Assembly: GCF_000585995.1 (NCBI RefSeq)
Contig: NZ_CP007410.1
Location: 4,305,430 to 4,369,429 of the forward strand
Reading direction: 5' to 3'
Length of the DNA stretch: 64,000 nt
Source: Pseudomonas brassicacearum
Lineage (GTDB): Bacteria > Pseudomonadota > Gammaproteobacteria > Pseudomonadales > Pseudomonadaceae
Position 1 is the stretch's first letter. Each line of letters starts with the position of its first letter. The position numbers were made by a program, and so were the translations under genes. The notes under the pieces were generated by a model. The model made no database searches, was not told the DNA's origin, and saw only the letters and a program-made list of their open reading frames with translations. Positions 44,113 through 52,753 of this stretch are shown here, piece after piece.

Positions 44113-44868
44113 GTGGCCGATCACTATCAGCTCAATCTTGGCTCATTGCGCAGCAGCATCACCCTGACACTGCACACCCACCACGCCGCCCGAATCTGGC
44201 AAGGTCGAACCGCACGCGAAGGCGTCCACTCGATCATGGGCATGGCGGGCTACATCAGCGTCACTAACCTGATCAAACAGGCCGCAGCGCAGGACGATCC
44301 TTATGCCGACTGGGCGATCATGCAGCTCGAAGAAACATTGATGCAGGCCAAGGCTGGGATGCTGGAACTGACCCAGCAGTTGGACCGGATCAGACAGGAC
44401 TTGCCGACACAGATCGACATGGGCGACAACCTCAACATCCATCCCGTCACCTTGCCGTTGTACATCGGCAGCCAGCTGGGCTTCCTCGCCGTCTACCTGC
44501 TGACTGACTACGACACCTTGGTGCGCCATACCTTGTTGGCCCATCACACCGCCTTGATTGGTCGCCGAGACATGGAAGCCTGGATCGACGACGGCGCCCA
44601 TCTGCTACGCAGCCTGTTCGGCCAGGCCCAGCGCTATCGGCATGCTGGCGTCACCCGTGATGACATGGCGGCGAACAACGCTCGTGCTCTGGCGGCAATC
44701 GAGAGAATGGGTTTGCCCCCTACGGATATCCTTGAGGGGCATCGCCGCTCCCAGTTCGCGCCGCCCATCGTTCGTCGTGGTGCTGTGGCAGCGGATGACG
44801 CTGACGCGTTGGCGGAGAACGCGGCAGAGCCATCTGCGACAGTAGATGAGTCGGAGGACGAAGCATGA
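44113..44868 (+). CDS. ICE protein of the PFL_4669 family (TIGR03761)
   Basis: 251 residues from GTG 44113 (GAGGA 7 nt upstream). Family features: LRSSITLTLHTHHAARIWQG, GRTAREGVHSIMGMAGY and the Asp/Glu-rich acidic tail. The family is found only in PFGI-1-type ICEs beside replication genes; biochemical function unknown. Its stop overlaps the DUF3158 gene (ATGA). The 144-bp gap before it has no gene. Confidence 0.88.
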   Translation: MADHYQLNLGSLRSSITLTLHTHHAARIWQGRTAREGVHSIMGMAGYISVTNLIKQAAAQDDPYADWAIMQLEETLMQAKAGMLELTQQLDRIRQDLPTQIDMGDNLNIHPVTLPLYIGSQLGFLAVYLLTDYDTLVRHTLLAHHTALIGRRDMEAWIDDGAHLLRSLFGQAQRYRHAGVTRDDMAANNARALAAIERMGLPPTDILEGHRRSQFAPPIVRRGAVAADDADALAENAAEPSATVDESEDEA

Positions 44869-45383
44869 AGCCCATTATCTCGACTCAGCCAATCCCCCTC
44901 GAAACACTCACGCCGGATGCCTATCGACACCTCGAACACGCTACCTCCCTAAAAGGCCTTTTAAAACCTTTTAAGGGTAAGGGGGAACTGGAATACCTGG
45001 CGCAGGTGGCGAGGGAAACCGAGGCGCAGTTATGTCGCCTCATGGAGGCGGTGGCGCTGCAGGCCGGACAACCGCCTTTCTCGCTGCTGGATATTCGATT
45101 GGTGCTGCAGAACACCAGTGCGGGCAGCACCTTTTTGCGATGGCGCACCCGTGACTTCGCCCGTATGGGCGTTGCGGTCTGGGAACGCCAGGCCTCCAAC
45201 AAGGCCTTGCCGCAAGCCGTACGCGAGGGAATGCACCGTTTCGAATGCGAGCGCATTGCACTGAACTTGCAGATGAGCGTGGTGCATTCGCTCTACCGTC
45301 AGGCTTCAACCTGCGCAATCAAAATGGCCAGCGCCGAACGGCTGCTGCGCCAGTTCACGCCAGCAGCGGAGTTATCACGATGA
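44865..45383 (+). CDS. DUF3158-family ICE protein
   Basis: 172 residues, start and stop both in ATGA overlaps. Features: LKGLLKPFKGKGELEYLAQV, VLQNTSAGSTFLRWRTRDF and MHRFECERIALNLQMSVVHS. DUF3158 occurs only next to PFL_4669 and SSB genes in ICEs; function unknown, probably in ICE DNA maintenance. Mostly helical, no membrane segment. Confidence 0.85.
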   Translation: MKPIISTQPIPLETLTPDAYRHLEHATSLKGLLKPFKGKGELEYLAQVARETEAQLCRLMEAVALQAGQPPFSLLDIRLVLQNTSAGSTFLRWRTRDFARMGVAVWERQASNKALPQAVREGMHRFECERIALNLQMSVVHSLYRQASTCAIKMASAERLLRQFTPAAELSR

Positions 45384-45850
45384 GTACTTTTTTCGTCGGC
45401 GAAGGCAACATCGGCAGTGCGCCAGAGTTTCAGGAGTTCCCGTCAGGCAATGATGAGCCACGGCGTTTGCTGCGCCTGAATGTATACTTCGACAACCCCG
45501 TGCCACGCGATGGCAGCTATGAGGATCGAGGCGGCTATTGGGCGCCGGTTGAGCTTTGGCACCGCGAGGCTGAACACTGGAGCACGCTGTACCAGAAAGG
45601 CATGCGCGTGTTGGTCGAAGGCCGCACCGTGCGCGATGAGTGGGAGGACAGTGAAGACAATGCGCGGGTCACCTTCAAGATCGAGGCGCGTCGTGTCGGC
45701 ATCCTGCCTCATCGCGTGCAGAACGTGGCAATGCGGGAGCGCTCCAATGATCCAGCCCAATCTGCGGCTCACGTCGGGCAGGCTACAGACCAGACCAGCT
45801 CGCCTGCGTCGAAGTCCAAAAAGCGCAGAGGGCAGCCACCATCGGCATGA
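45380..45850 (+). CDS. ICE-type single-stranded DNA-binding protein
   Basis: 156 residues from ATG 45380 (ATGA overlap). OB-fold of the ICE SSB group: FFVGEGNIGSAPEFQEFPSG, RLNVYFDNPVPR, YWAPVELWHREAEHWSTLYQ and GMRVLVEGRTVRDEW. Residues about 115-156 are a disordered tail with Lys/Arg at the end (SKSKKRRGQPPSA) instead of the acidic tip of chromosomal SSB. It would coat single-stranded ICE DNA during transfer and replication. Confidence 0.88.
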   Translation: MSTFFVGEGNIGSAPEFQEFPSGNDEPRRLLRLNVYFDNPVPRDGSYEDRGGYWAPVELWHREAEHWSTLYQKGMRVLVEGRTVRDEWEDSEDNARVTFKIEARRVGILPHRVQNVAMRERSNDPAQSAAHVGQATDQTSSPASKSKKRRGQPPSA

Positions 45851-46073
45851 CGGACTTGAGGCATAAAAATTGCGCCTTTGCGTGAAGTCCCCCGGGCTGT
45901 CATTACTCGCTGCTCGTGAAGCACTGTCGTCCATGTGACTACAAGGTAGCCGCCTCGCCCCCATTCAAGGTTGCCCTCACCGGCTAATATGAGGAACCTG
46001 CCATTCAGGTTTCTCATAGCTTGCCACTGCTGTTTCCAACAACGCTGCTCCGAACTCAACCCGGAGCAGTTCT

Positions 46074-48044
46074 ATGCGTCTCTTTCTCTGCGAGAAACCC
46101 TCCCAAGGTCGTGACATCGCCAAGGTTCTCGGAGCCAGCCGACGTGGCGATGGTTGCTTGATCGGACGCGAGACAACCGTCACCTGGTGTATCGGTCACC
46201 TGCTGGAAACGGCCCCACCTGAAGCCTATGGCTATCAATACAAAACCTGGTCGTTGGATCATCTACCGATCATTCCCGCGCAGTGGAGAGTTGAGGTCAA
46301 ACCCAAGACTGTCGCGCAGTTCAAAATCATCAAACAGCTGCTCAGCGAAGCTACCACCGTCGTCATCGCCACCGACGCCGATCGCGAAGGTGAAATGATT
46401 GCCCGCGAGTTGCTGGAGCTCTGCAACTATCGTGGTTCTGTTGAGCGCCTCTGGTTATCCGCACTCAATGAGGCGTCGATTCGCAAGGCATTGTCCTCGC
46501 TGAAGTCAAGCGATGAGACCCTCACGCTGTATCACTCAGCCCTCGCCCGCAGCCGCGCCGATTGGCTAATTGGTATGAACCTCAGTCGTTTGTTTACCCT
46601 CCTGGGACGGCGGGCGGGTTATGACGGCGTACTGTCGGTTGGACGCGTCCAAACGCCCACTTTGCGCTTGGTGGTTGATCGAGATCGTGCGATTGCCAGC
46701 TTCGTCTCGGTGCCGTACTGGGTGGTGAATGCGCACCTGTCCTCAATGGGGCAACAACCATTCATCGCATCGTGGATACCACCAAGCTCAGGACGTGACG
46801 AAGCCGGTCGCTGCCTGCAGCAGGCGCTCGCAAGTCAAGCCCTCCAAGCGATTTCTAGCAGCAAGACCGCCACCGTAGTCTCGCTGCGGACTGAGCATTT
46901 GCACGAAGCGCCACCCCTGCCCTTCGACCTGAGCACACTGCAAGAAGTCTGCTCACGCAAGCTGGGAATCGGCGCTCAGGAAACCCTGAACATCGCCCAA
47001 GCCTTGTATGAAACCCACAAAGCCACCAGCTATCCGCGCAGCGATTGCCGTTATTTGCCAGAGAGCATGTTCAACGAGGTAGCCGCGGTATTCGATGCCC
47101 TGCTTAGAATGGATCCCGCGTTACGCCCAGCGCTCGGAGGCATCGATCGATCATTGCGCTCACGAGCATGGAACGATGCCAAGATCACCGCGCACCACGC
47201 CATCATCCCCACCACCGAGCCGGCGAACCTTGGGCGGATGTCTGAACAAGAGCGCCAAGTCTACGAACTGATTCGTAGCCACTACCTCGCGCAATTCCTG
47301 CCGCATCACGAGTTTGATCGAACCGAGGTCGAACTGGAGTGCGGCGCCGAGCGTTTGACTGCTGTTGGCAAACAGATCCTCGTCCAAGGCTGGAAAGGCT
47401 TACTCTCCGACAACCCCGACGACGATGAACCTAGTCAAAAGTCCCAGGTGTTGCCCGCCCTACAACAGGGTAGGCAGTGCGCAGTGGACGACGTTGAACT
47501 CAAATCCATGCGCACCGTTGCGCCCAAATCGCTCACCGAGGGCGATCTGATCAAGGCGATGAAAAACGTCGCCAAGCTGGTCAACGACCCGCGCCTTAAA
47601 CAGAAACTTCGGGATACTACCGGTATCGGCACGGAAGCCACGCGAGCCGGCATCATCAAGGGCTTGATTGATCGCGGTTACTTGCTGAAGAAAAAACGTG
47701 CCTTAATGGCCTCCGCAACGGCCCATACGCTGATCGAAGCGGTACCCGCTGCAGTCGCGGATCCGGGTATGACAGCGATCTGGGAGCAAGCTCTGGATGA
47801 AATCGAAGCGGGACGTCTGACCTTGGATGCATTCGTCGCCAAACAGGCGAACTGGATTACGCAGTTGGTCGAGCACTACGGAGCGCTCACCTTGTCGGTA
47901 GCGGTCGAAGCCGGACCGCACTGCCCCATTTGCAACGCCTCAATGCTTAGGCGGAAGGGAAAATCAGGACCGTTTTGGTCATGCTCCCACTACCCGGACT
48001 GCAAAGGCACTGTGCCGATCAGCAAAGGGCCGCGTCGGCCATGA
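46074..48044 (+). CDS. topB: DNA topoisomerase III (ICE TopB)
   Basis: 656 residues, start ATG 46074 after GGAG. Toprim domain with D101-A-D103-R-E-G-E107 (VVIATDADREGEMIARELLE), type IA fold with GVLSVGRVQTPTLRLVVDRD, catalytic Tyr320 in TSYPRSDCRYLPE, and a C-terminal Zn ribbon (CPICNASMLRR ... CSHYPDCKG). Relaxes or decatenates single-stranded regions; carried by nearly all ICEs of this class next to SSB. 45851-46073 before it is a 223-bp gap with its promoter. Confidence 0.95.
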   Translation: MRLFLCEKPSQGRDIAKVLGASRRGDGCLIGRETTVTWCIGHLLETAPPEAYGYQYKTWSLDHLPIIPAQWRVEVKPKTVAQFKIIKQLLSEATTVVIATDADREGEMIARELLELCNYRGSVERLWLSALNEASIRKALSSLKSSDETLTLYHSALARSRADWLIGMNLSRLFTLLGRRAGYDGVLSVGRVQTPTLRLVVDRDRAIASFVSVPYWVVNAHLSSMGQQPFIASWIPPSSGRDEAGRCLQQALASQALQAISSSKTATVVSLRTEHLHEAPPLPFDLSTLQEVCSRKLGIGAQETLNIAQALYETHKATSYPRSDCRYLPESMFNEVAAVFDALLRMDPALRPALGGIDRSLRSRAWNDAKITAHHAIIPTTEPANLGRMSEQERQVYELIRSHYLAQFLPHHEFDRTEVELECGAERLTAVGKQILVQGWKGLLSDNPDDDEPSQKSQVLPALQQGRQCAVDDVELKSMRTVAPKSLTEGDLIKAMKNVAKLVNDPRLKQKLRDTTGIGTEATRAGIIKGLIDRGYLLKKKRALMASATAHTLIEAVPAAVADPGMTAIWEQALDEIEAGRLTLDAFVAKQANWITQLVEHYGALTLSVAVEAGPHCPICNASMLRRKGKSGPFWSCSHYPDCKGTVPISKGPRRP

Positions 48045-48089
48045 CGCACCGTTGGTGATCACATGAATCTTTGGGGGCTGATGTACGGG

Positions 48090-48347
48090 TCAGTGCATCA
48101 TCAACGGCAGTTGATCCTTCTCCAAGTCGCTTAGCGGTTGTCCGATTTCACGGGCCAACGCGATGCCTGTCGCGATCCATATCTGCCCCAGTTCGTTGAA
48201 AGCTTTCAGGTGAGCAGGATCTTCGTTGAGCCAATGAACAAGGCGGTCGAGGTGTTCGGGGTTATCAGGGCAGTCATGGATCTTGATGAACAGCTCCAGT
48301 GTTCGATCCCAGATCAGGTCCATGACGTTCTCGCGCTGCTCATCCAT
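48090..48347 (-). CDS. Small FecR-N-terminal-like (DUF4880) protein
   Basis: 85 residues from ATG 48347 (AAGG upstream; TTG 48353 is an alternative). The middle reads HLDRLVHWLNEDPAHLKAFN, ELGQIWIATGIALAREIGQP, similar to the N-terminal DUF4880 helix of FecR anti-sigma proteins, but no FecR body follows. It is divergent from the XRE regulator and convergent with topB. Function unknown; it may be a small regulator. Confidence 0.68.
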   Translation of the reverse strand: MDEQRENVMDLIWDRTLELFIKIHDCPDNPEHLDRLVHWLNEDPAHLKAFNELGQIWIATGIALAREIGQPLSDLEKDQLPLMMH

Positions 48348-48522
48348 GCTCAACCTTTCCTCCGTTTGGCCCTATCAGACCGCTCAGTCTTGCTGGTCGC
48401 TTCGGCCTCTGATTCCTGGAGGAATAGATGTCACGTCGCGACAAACAGCTATTTCAGTCAATATAACAACCCTAAAAGTCGATACTCAACCGTTAAGGAT
48501 GTTCATGTCAATGGGTCTTTGC

Positions 48523-48539
48523 TCAACCATTCGGGTTGA
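48523..48539. promoter_or_regulatory. Inverted repeat at the XRE gene start (possible autoregulatory operator)
   Basis: TCAACC (48523-48528) and GGTTGA (48534-48539) with a 5-bp gap; a third TCAACC lies at 48486-48491. The site is 18 bp before the XRE start and between divergent genes, a usual place for a Cro/C1-type operator. Confidence 0.4.
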
Positions 48540-48556
48540 ATTGGAGAACTCATCAC

Positions 48557-48898
48557 TTGGCACATAAACATCCAACCCAAGCCCAAATCGGACGCATGAT
48601 CGCGAAGCACCGCACCCAGCGTAATCTGACCCAGGAAGAGGTGGCTGAACGCCTGGGGATCGGCAGCGAAGCCATTTCGCGTCTTGAGCGGGGTGTAGTG
48701 GAGCTTTCCGTGGTCAAGCTGATGCAACTAGCGGACATCTTCGACTGCCGGATGGATGAACTGCTGACGGAGTCGAGCAATCGTCCCAATGACCAGGGCC
48801 AGATGATCGCGGGTCTGCTGAACGGCCTTCAAGAAAGCGACCGTGCCTTTGTCCTGGCTACCGTCCAGCAATTGGCTGCTCATCTCGCCAACAAATAA
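48557..48898 (+). CDS. XRE-family HTH regulator
   Basis: 113 residues if TTG 48557 is the start, 9 nt after GGAGA (a TTG 21 bp upstream is open too). Cro/C1-type helix-turn-helix about 12-66: IGRMIAKHRTQRNLTQEEVA, ERLGIGSEAISRLERGVVEL, LMQLADIFDCRMDELL. The C-terminal helix (about 80-113) probably dimerises. The leader motif GGAGAAC is shared with three later ICE genes. It may repress the ICE accessory operon or its divergent neighbour. Confidence 0.85.
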   Translation: MAHKHPTQAQIGRMIAKHRTQRNLTQEEVAERLGIGSEAISRLERGVVELSVVKLMQLADIFDCRMDELLTESSNRPNDQGQMIAGLLNGLQESDRAFVLATVQQLAAHLANK

Positions 48899-49796
48899 GC
48901 TCATTCACTCGTATTCGATCTAGAGGACTTGAGGGTTGCCCTCTGTCTTGACGTCATCCTTCCCTCTCTGCTGTAGTGCCTGTCGGATCACCGCCAACGG
49001 CGGCCCAAGACCGATGCGCTCCGGGTAGCTCGGTCGGACTCTTCGAGTTCGGAGCCTTCTCTTCTGCGGAATTTCATTCCTGTTTGTGCTCGACCTGATC
49101 GTGGTGGCGGATGACCACTGTTGCCTCTGCCAGGCAATAGCGGTCATCCGCTTCGGCGATCGTATTCAGGCCCGGAGCCCGCCGGGGAAACACTGGGCAC
49201 CCTTTGTGCGCGGATGCGTGCCAGCATGTTCCGACCCAGGCCACGACAAGGGTCGGTTGGTGAATCATGGTGCAGTCAAGCCAAGTATTGCGAGGCGCTT
49301 GCCGATTGCGTCAGACAACTAAAGGTGGCTTTTCTCTTCCTAGCCTGGCACCCCGCCAGGCCCGCTCTTCGATTTCTTCAGTCCAGTGACTACCACTGTA
49401 TTCCGGCCATAAAAAATCGGCTTACGGCGTCTTGACGCTCCCCTATGACAGGCTTATACAAAGGGTGTGGTTCGCTGTCATTGACAGCTCAGCCCAGGTA
49501 GCTTGAACCTTCAAGGCTACGCCACGCTTGTGGTGGTTTACCCAAGTGCGATCAGCGTTCGGAGGCTCGCACGATTGCCGCTTCAGCGGCGATGAATGCC
49601 TACTACCCCAAGCCCGCAAACCACTGCCGCGGACTCTCTTCTGCTGCACCGCTATTCCTCAGGCGCATCGTTCTGTTTGTCATCGGCTTGCCGGTGTCGT
49701 GTCGTCATCGCTTGCCTTCACCTTACCCACCCTGACGGGACTCACTTCCCCGTCAGGGGTTGTGCGTCGCCGTTTTCCCTTGAAAGGAGAACCACC
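48899..49796. other. Large (898 bp) gene-free region of the ICE
   Basis: No supported gene on either strand although neighbouring ICE genes are packed with overlaps. Several perfect inverted repeats: CCTGGC/GCCAGG (49344-49349 and 49355-49360), GCCGCT/AGCGGC (49577-49582 and 49585-49590) and a 10-bp pair at 49730-49758. Candidate uses: transfer origin, a structured RNA, or a long promoter/leader for the DUF3577 operon. I cannot decide between them. Confidence 0.55.
49730..49758 (+). promoter_or_regulatory. Strong hairpin in the leader of the DUF3577 gene
   Basis: CCCTGACGGG (49730-49739) pairs perfectly with CCCGTCAGGG (49749-49758), loop of 9 nt, ending 38 bp before the start codon. No T-run follows, so a leader element or protein site is more likely than a terminator. 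Confidence 0.55.
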
Positions 49797-50378
49797 ATGG
49801 CCCACGCCAACCAATCCCAAGAAGCGACCTCTTACTTCAATCTGCACACCGCCGGTATCGGCTACCTCAACCGTGTTCGTGAAGTACAAGTCCGCCGCGG
49901 GCAGCCATTCATGGCGTGCGATATCGCAGCCCTGCATGGTGCCACCGATGCGGTGGAGTACACCCGCTTCGACTGCAAAGTCGCTGGGGGCGAAGCTGAA
50001 CGCTTGATTCGTCTCTATATGGACGCCGTCAAAGCCGAGAAAAAGGTCTTGCTGTCGTTCCGTATCGGCGATCTGTGGATCGACCCGTTTCTCTATGAGA
50101 AAGGCAATAAACAAGGCCAACCGGGCGCCAGCCTGAAAGGTCGTCTGCTGTACATCGACTGGATCAAGGTCAACGGCACGTTCGAGTACAAGGCGCCCGC
50201 CAGGCAGGAGGCAACAGCACCTGCTGAGCAAGCGCCAAACGGTGAGCCATCCCCAACGTCGGCTGATGCCGAAGCTGAGGATACCGAAAACCCAACAGAG
50301 TCCAGGACTGAACCTGAATCTCCACCCACTCCCCGCACGGCCCGCCGTGTCGCCACACGTACTGTTCAGTCCGCCTGA
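49797..50378 (+). CDS. STY4534-like (DUF3577) ICE protein
   Basis: 193 residues from ATG 49797, after AAAGGAGAACC. The N-terminal 130 residues are the DUF3577/STY4534 domain: YFNLHTAGIGYLNRVREVQV, GQPFMACDIAALHGATDAVE, YTRFDCKVAGGEAERLI. The domain looks like an OB-type, SSB-like fold and the family is called ICE replication protein. Residues about 130-193 are a low-complexity Pro/Glu/Thr tail ending in basic residues. Probably abundant, given its strong ribosome site. Confidence 0.85.
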   Translation: MAHANQSQEATSYFNLHTAGIGYLNRVREVQVRRGQPFMACDIAALHGATDAVEYTRFDCKVAGGEAERLIRLYMDAVKAEKKVLLSFRIGDLWIDPFLYEKGNKQGQPGASLKGRLLYIDWIKVNGTFEYKAPARQEATAPAEQAPNGEPSPTSADAEAEDTENPTESRTEPESPPTPRTARRVATRTVQSA

Positions 50379-50402
50379 ACAATTCACGATGTTTTACATC
50401 AA

Positions 50403-50424
50403 GGCGCTCAATCGAGCGCCTTTT
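50403..50424 (+). terminator. Terminator after the DUF3577 gene
   Basis: GGCGCTC (50403-50409) pairs with GAGCGCC (50414-50420), loop AATC, then TTTT. It stands between DUF3577 and the next small gene, whose GGAGAACC ribosome site follows 15 bp later, so it may be a partial terminator grading expression. Confidence 0.65.
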
Positions 50425-50449
50425 CTTCAGTCAGCACAGGAGAACCAAC

Positions 50450-50707
50450 ATGAAATCCTTCTGGCTTTGCGACGACTGCCTGTTCGCTGCGGCTTACGAG
50501 GACTACAGCACGTTATCGCTCTACTACACGACGGATGAGATCGAGAAACGCATCGCCGGTCTCCATCAGGAACTGGTTCGATTAATGCCCATCAGTGCCG
50601 ACTTCGATCCCGAAACCGGCCGGGGGATAAGAACCTTCTCCCCATTGCCCTGCGACGGTTGTGATTCACACCTGCCCGGACAACGCCACCGATTCACTCG
50701 GCTTTAA
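50450..50707 (+). CDS. Small ICE protein with two CxxC pairs
   Basis: 85 residues, start ATG 50450 after GGAGAACC. C7-D-D-C10 near the start (FWLCDDCLFAAAYEDY) and a late C-D-G-C (PLPCDGCDSHLPGQRHRF) suggest a small zinc ribbon. Central helix DEIEKRIAGLHQELVRLMP. No named family recognised. One of a row of short accessory genes (DUF3577, this, RadC, DUF5983), each with its own strong ribosome site. Confidence 0.75.
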   Translation: MKSFWLCDDCLFAAAYEDYSTLSLYYTTDEIEKRIAGLHQELVRLMPISADFDPETGRGIRTFSPLPCDGCDSHLPGQRHRFTRL

Positions 50708-50806
50708 ACAGCGCGTCATCGGGCAATGCCCGTGACTCTATATGCACCTCGGGGACACCACTCCCCTTGGGTGTGTACCCCGGATTGTTCCCTTCGGAGG
50801 TACCCC

Positions 50807-51301
50807 ATGAGCACCCAACTCACGCTGATTGAAACCTCGGATGTCGAGGCTGATCGCATTGCCCAAGAAAACCAGCTGATCGAAGAAGCGCTGCATATTC
50901 TGGATCGTCGACTGTTCACCCGCGGCCCCGGCCTGACGTCACCCGACACCGTGGCCTCATACCTAAAACTGCATATTGCGCCACAAGAGCATGAAGTCTT
51001 CGGCGTGATTTTTCTCGACGCCCGCCATCGCGTTCTGGCATTCGAGATCCTCTTTCACGGGAGTATCGATGGCGCCAGTGTTTACCCCCGCCAAGTTGTC
51101 AAGCGCTCCCTGGCACATAACGCAGCAGCTGCCATTGTCGTTCATAACCACCCCTCCGGTTGCACGGAACCCAGCCTGGCGGATCGCGCCTTGACCGAAC
51201 GGTTGAAAGAGGCCTTGGACTTGATCGAAGTGCGCGTATTGGATCACTTCATCGTAGGCGAAGGTCGTCCTCTCTCCCTCGCCGAGCATGGCTGGCTTTA
51301 A
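50807..51301 (+). CDS. RadC-family JAB/MPN-domain protein
   Basis: 164 residues from ATG 50807 (GGAGG 7 nt upstream). JAB1/MPN metalloprotease-like fold with H-N-H-P-S-G ([20 protein letters not shown]) and the upstream [20 protein letters not shown]. The N-terminal helix-hairpin-helix of chromosomal RadC is missing, as usual for mobile-element RadC. The molecular role is unclear despite the name; no DNA-repair role is proven. Followed by a UUCG-loop hairpin. Confidence 0.92.
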   Translation: MSTQLTLIETSDVEADRIAQENQLIEEALHILDRRLFTRGPGLTSPDTVASYLKLHIAPQEHEVFGVIFLDARHRVLAFEILFHGSIDGASVYPRQVVKRSLAHNAAAAIVVHNHPSGCTEPSLADRALTERLKEALDLIEVRVLDHFIVGEGRPLSLAEHGWL

Positions 51302-51309
51302 CCCTCAAT

Positions 51310-51327
51310 AGGCGTCTTCGGACGCCT
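51310..51327 (+). terminator. UUCG-tetraloop hairpin after radC
   Basis: AGGCGTC (51310-51316), loop TTCG, GACGCCT (51321-51327), followed by TGTTCATTT. A stable hairpin 9 bp after the radC stop and 29 bp before the next start: weak terminator or RNA-processing/stability element. Confidence 0.6.
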
Positions 51328-51356
51328 TGTTCATTTCCTTCTGGAGAACCCAATTC

Positions 51357-52121
51357 ATGAACCCTTCACCCCAACTCCCAGCTCTGCTGGAAACCTCAAA
51401 CCCATTTGCTCGCGGCTACGACAACTTGCATATCGAACGACTGCTACAGATCACCTACGCAAATGACTGCCCTCCCTGCTTTCGCTCCGTAGACGACGCA
51501 CAATCCCATCTGCCCGACGATGCGTTAGAACAGTTTCCCTGCGTGTTCAATGATGACTTCGCTCTGATCAGCGAGGGTCAGCCCATTCCGGATGAATTGG
51601 ATGAACGCTTCCAGTCAACCGGGCTGGTGCGGCAAGTGATCTATGCCGTGACGGGCGAGATGCTCAACGAGCGACATCACGTCGGTGACCTGTACTCCCT
51701 GGAAGAAGCCCAAGCCACGATCCATCGTTTGAGCTTCGAAACGGGCCACTACAGTCGAGCCTGGGAGATCAGTACCACACACCTCACTGACGAAGCACTG
51801 CGCTACTTGGAAAACCGGGTTGGCAATTTCGACTCCAAGCCAACCGGACTGCTGTTTGAACCTTTTGCCCTGCCAGACTGCAATGGCGTCGGGTGTAAGC
51901 TGATCGGCACGCCCTGGACCGACGATAACTTGGTGAAGATCGAGGGCGCTCCTTACTCGTCGCTTAGGCAAGATCAGCTCGACGCCGGTACGCCGGAGGC
52001 CTTGGTCAACGTGCTGTATCTGGCGGCATTGGCGGATGTGCGATTGTTGATCTTTGACCCCGACGCTAGCGTTTTGGATGGGCTAGCCATTTATGACGAA
52101 ATAGCAACGCGTTCAACTTAA
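51357..52121 (+). CDS. DUF5983-like ICE accessory protein
   Basis: 254 residues from ATG 51357 (GGAGAACCC upstream). The N-terminal half (about 1-140) is unknown (RGYDNLHIERLLQITYANDC, GQPIPDELDERFQSTGLVRQ). The C-terminal half (about 145-254; HLTDEALRYLENRVGNFDSK, LYLAALADVRLLIFDPDAS, LDGLAIYD) is DUF5983-like. Family members are scattered in Pseudomonas ICEs and anti-restriction-type accessory regions; no activity is known. A terminator follows 45 bp downstream. Confidence 0.7.
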   Translation: MNPSPQLPALLETSNPFARGYDNLHIERLLQITYANDCPPCFRSVDDAQSHLPDDALEQFPCVFNDDFALISEGQPIPDELDERFQSTGLVRQVIYAVTGEMLNERHHVGDLYSLEEAQATIHRLSFETGHYSRAWEISTTHLTDEALRYLENRVGNFDSKPTGLLFEPFALPDCNGVGCKLIGTPWTDDNLVKIEGAPYSSLRQDQLDAGTPEALVNVLYLAALADVRLLIFDPDASVLDGLAIYDEIATRST

Positions 52122-52166
52122 ACACGACCCGTCTTGAATCAACTTACTCACTGAATCGCTCCTTCA

Positions 52167-52208
52167 CCTCATGTCAAGTTCTGCACTGAATCTGACATGA
52201 GGTTTTTT
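52167..52208 (+). terminator. Intrinsic terminator that overlaps the pilL ribosome site
   Basis: CCTCATGTCA (52167-52176) pairs perfectly with TGACATGAGG (52193-52202), 16-nt loop, followed by T6 (52203-52208). The pilL-like ATG is at 52211. The only Shine-Dalgarno-like sequence, GAGG (52199-52202), is in the 3' arm, so folding both ends transcription and hides the ribosome site. Confidence 0.8.
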
Positions 52209-52210
52209 CC

Positions 52211-52753
52211 ATGGAGCGTTTTTTCACGCCTGTCTGCCTGCTGGGTTTGTTGAGCGCCTGCACGGCGCAGATCCCTAATACATTGCCGACCCATCCGGAG
52301 GTCGACAGTGGCTCCAATCGGGTCCAGCGCTCGAAGGACGCAGTTGAAGAAAGCCCTCGGGCAGAACTCCGCTATGGCCGCTATACGCTGGTTAGCACCG
52401 AGCCCACGACAGAGCAACGTGATCTTCTGGCTCAAATCATTGACGTGAGCATTCCGTCCAACCTAAATCCCTCGGTACAGGAGGCGATGCACTACGTGCT
52501 GCAGCGCTCAGGCTATTCGCTCTGCCCTGCTGCCAAACCAGTAAAGATACTATTTACCCGGCCTCTGCCCGCCGCCCATTACCGGCTCGGCCCGATTTCA
52601 TTAAGCAACGCTCTACAAGTACTGGCTGGCCCCGCCTGGCAACTCACGATCGATGAGGTCAGCCGTTCGGTCTGCTTCGAACGGCAAAAAAATGATGCTG
52701 CCGTCGTGCGGGTCGCACCCAGCGTGCCCCATCAGCCGGAGGCACGCCCATGA
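52211..52753 (+). CDS. PilL N-terminal-type ICE lipoprotein
   Basis: 180 residues. Lipoprotein signal with lipobox L-L-S-A-C17. The body RYGRYTLVSTEPTTEQRDLL, VPS-like secretin N-domain features (VQEAMHYVLQRSGYSLCPA, LPAAHYRLGPISLSNALQVL, PAWQLTIDEVSRSVCF) match the PilL N-terminal domain of PFGI-1-type ICEs, an outer-membrane lipoprotein. The rest of the type IV pilus operon (pilN-V) of the PFGI-1/pKLC102 archetypes is missing. First gene of the transfer operon behind an unusual terminator. Confidence 0.85.
   Translation: MERFFTPVCLLGLLSACTAQIPNTLPTHPEVDSGSNRVQRSKDAVEESPRAELRYGRYTLVSTEPTTEQRDLLAQIIDVSIPSNLNPSVQEAMHYVLQRSGYSLCPAAKPVKILFTRPLPAAHYRLGPISLSNALQVLAGPAWQLTIDEVSRSVCFERQKNDAAVVRVAPSVPHQPEARP

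Noticed and set aside
49080..49322. Short plus-strand frame inside the large ICE gap as a gene
   Set aside because: Cys/Pro/Arg-rich with no ribosome site; the several overlapping frames in this gap are equally poor.
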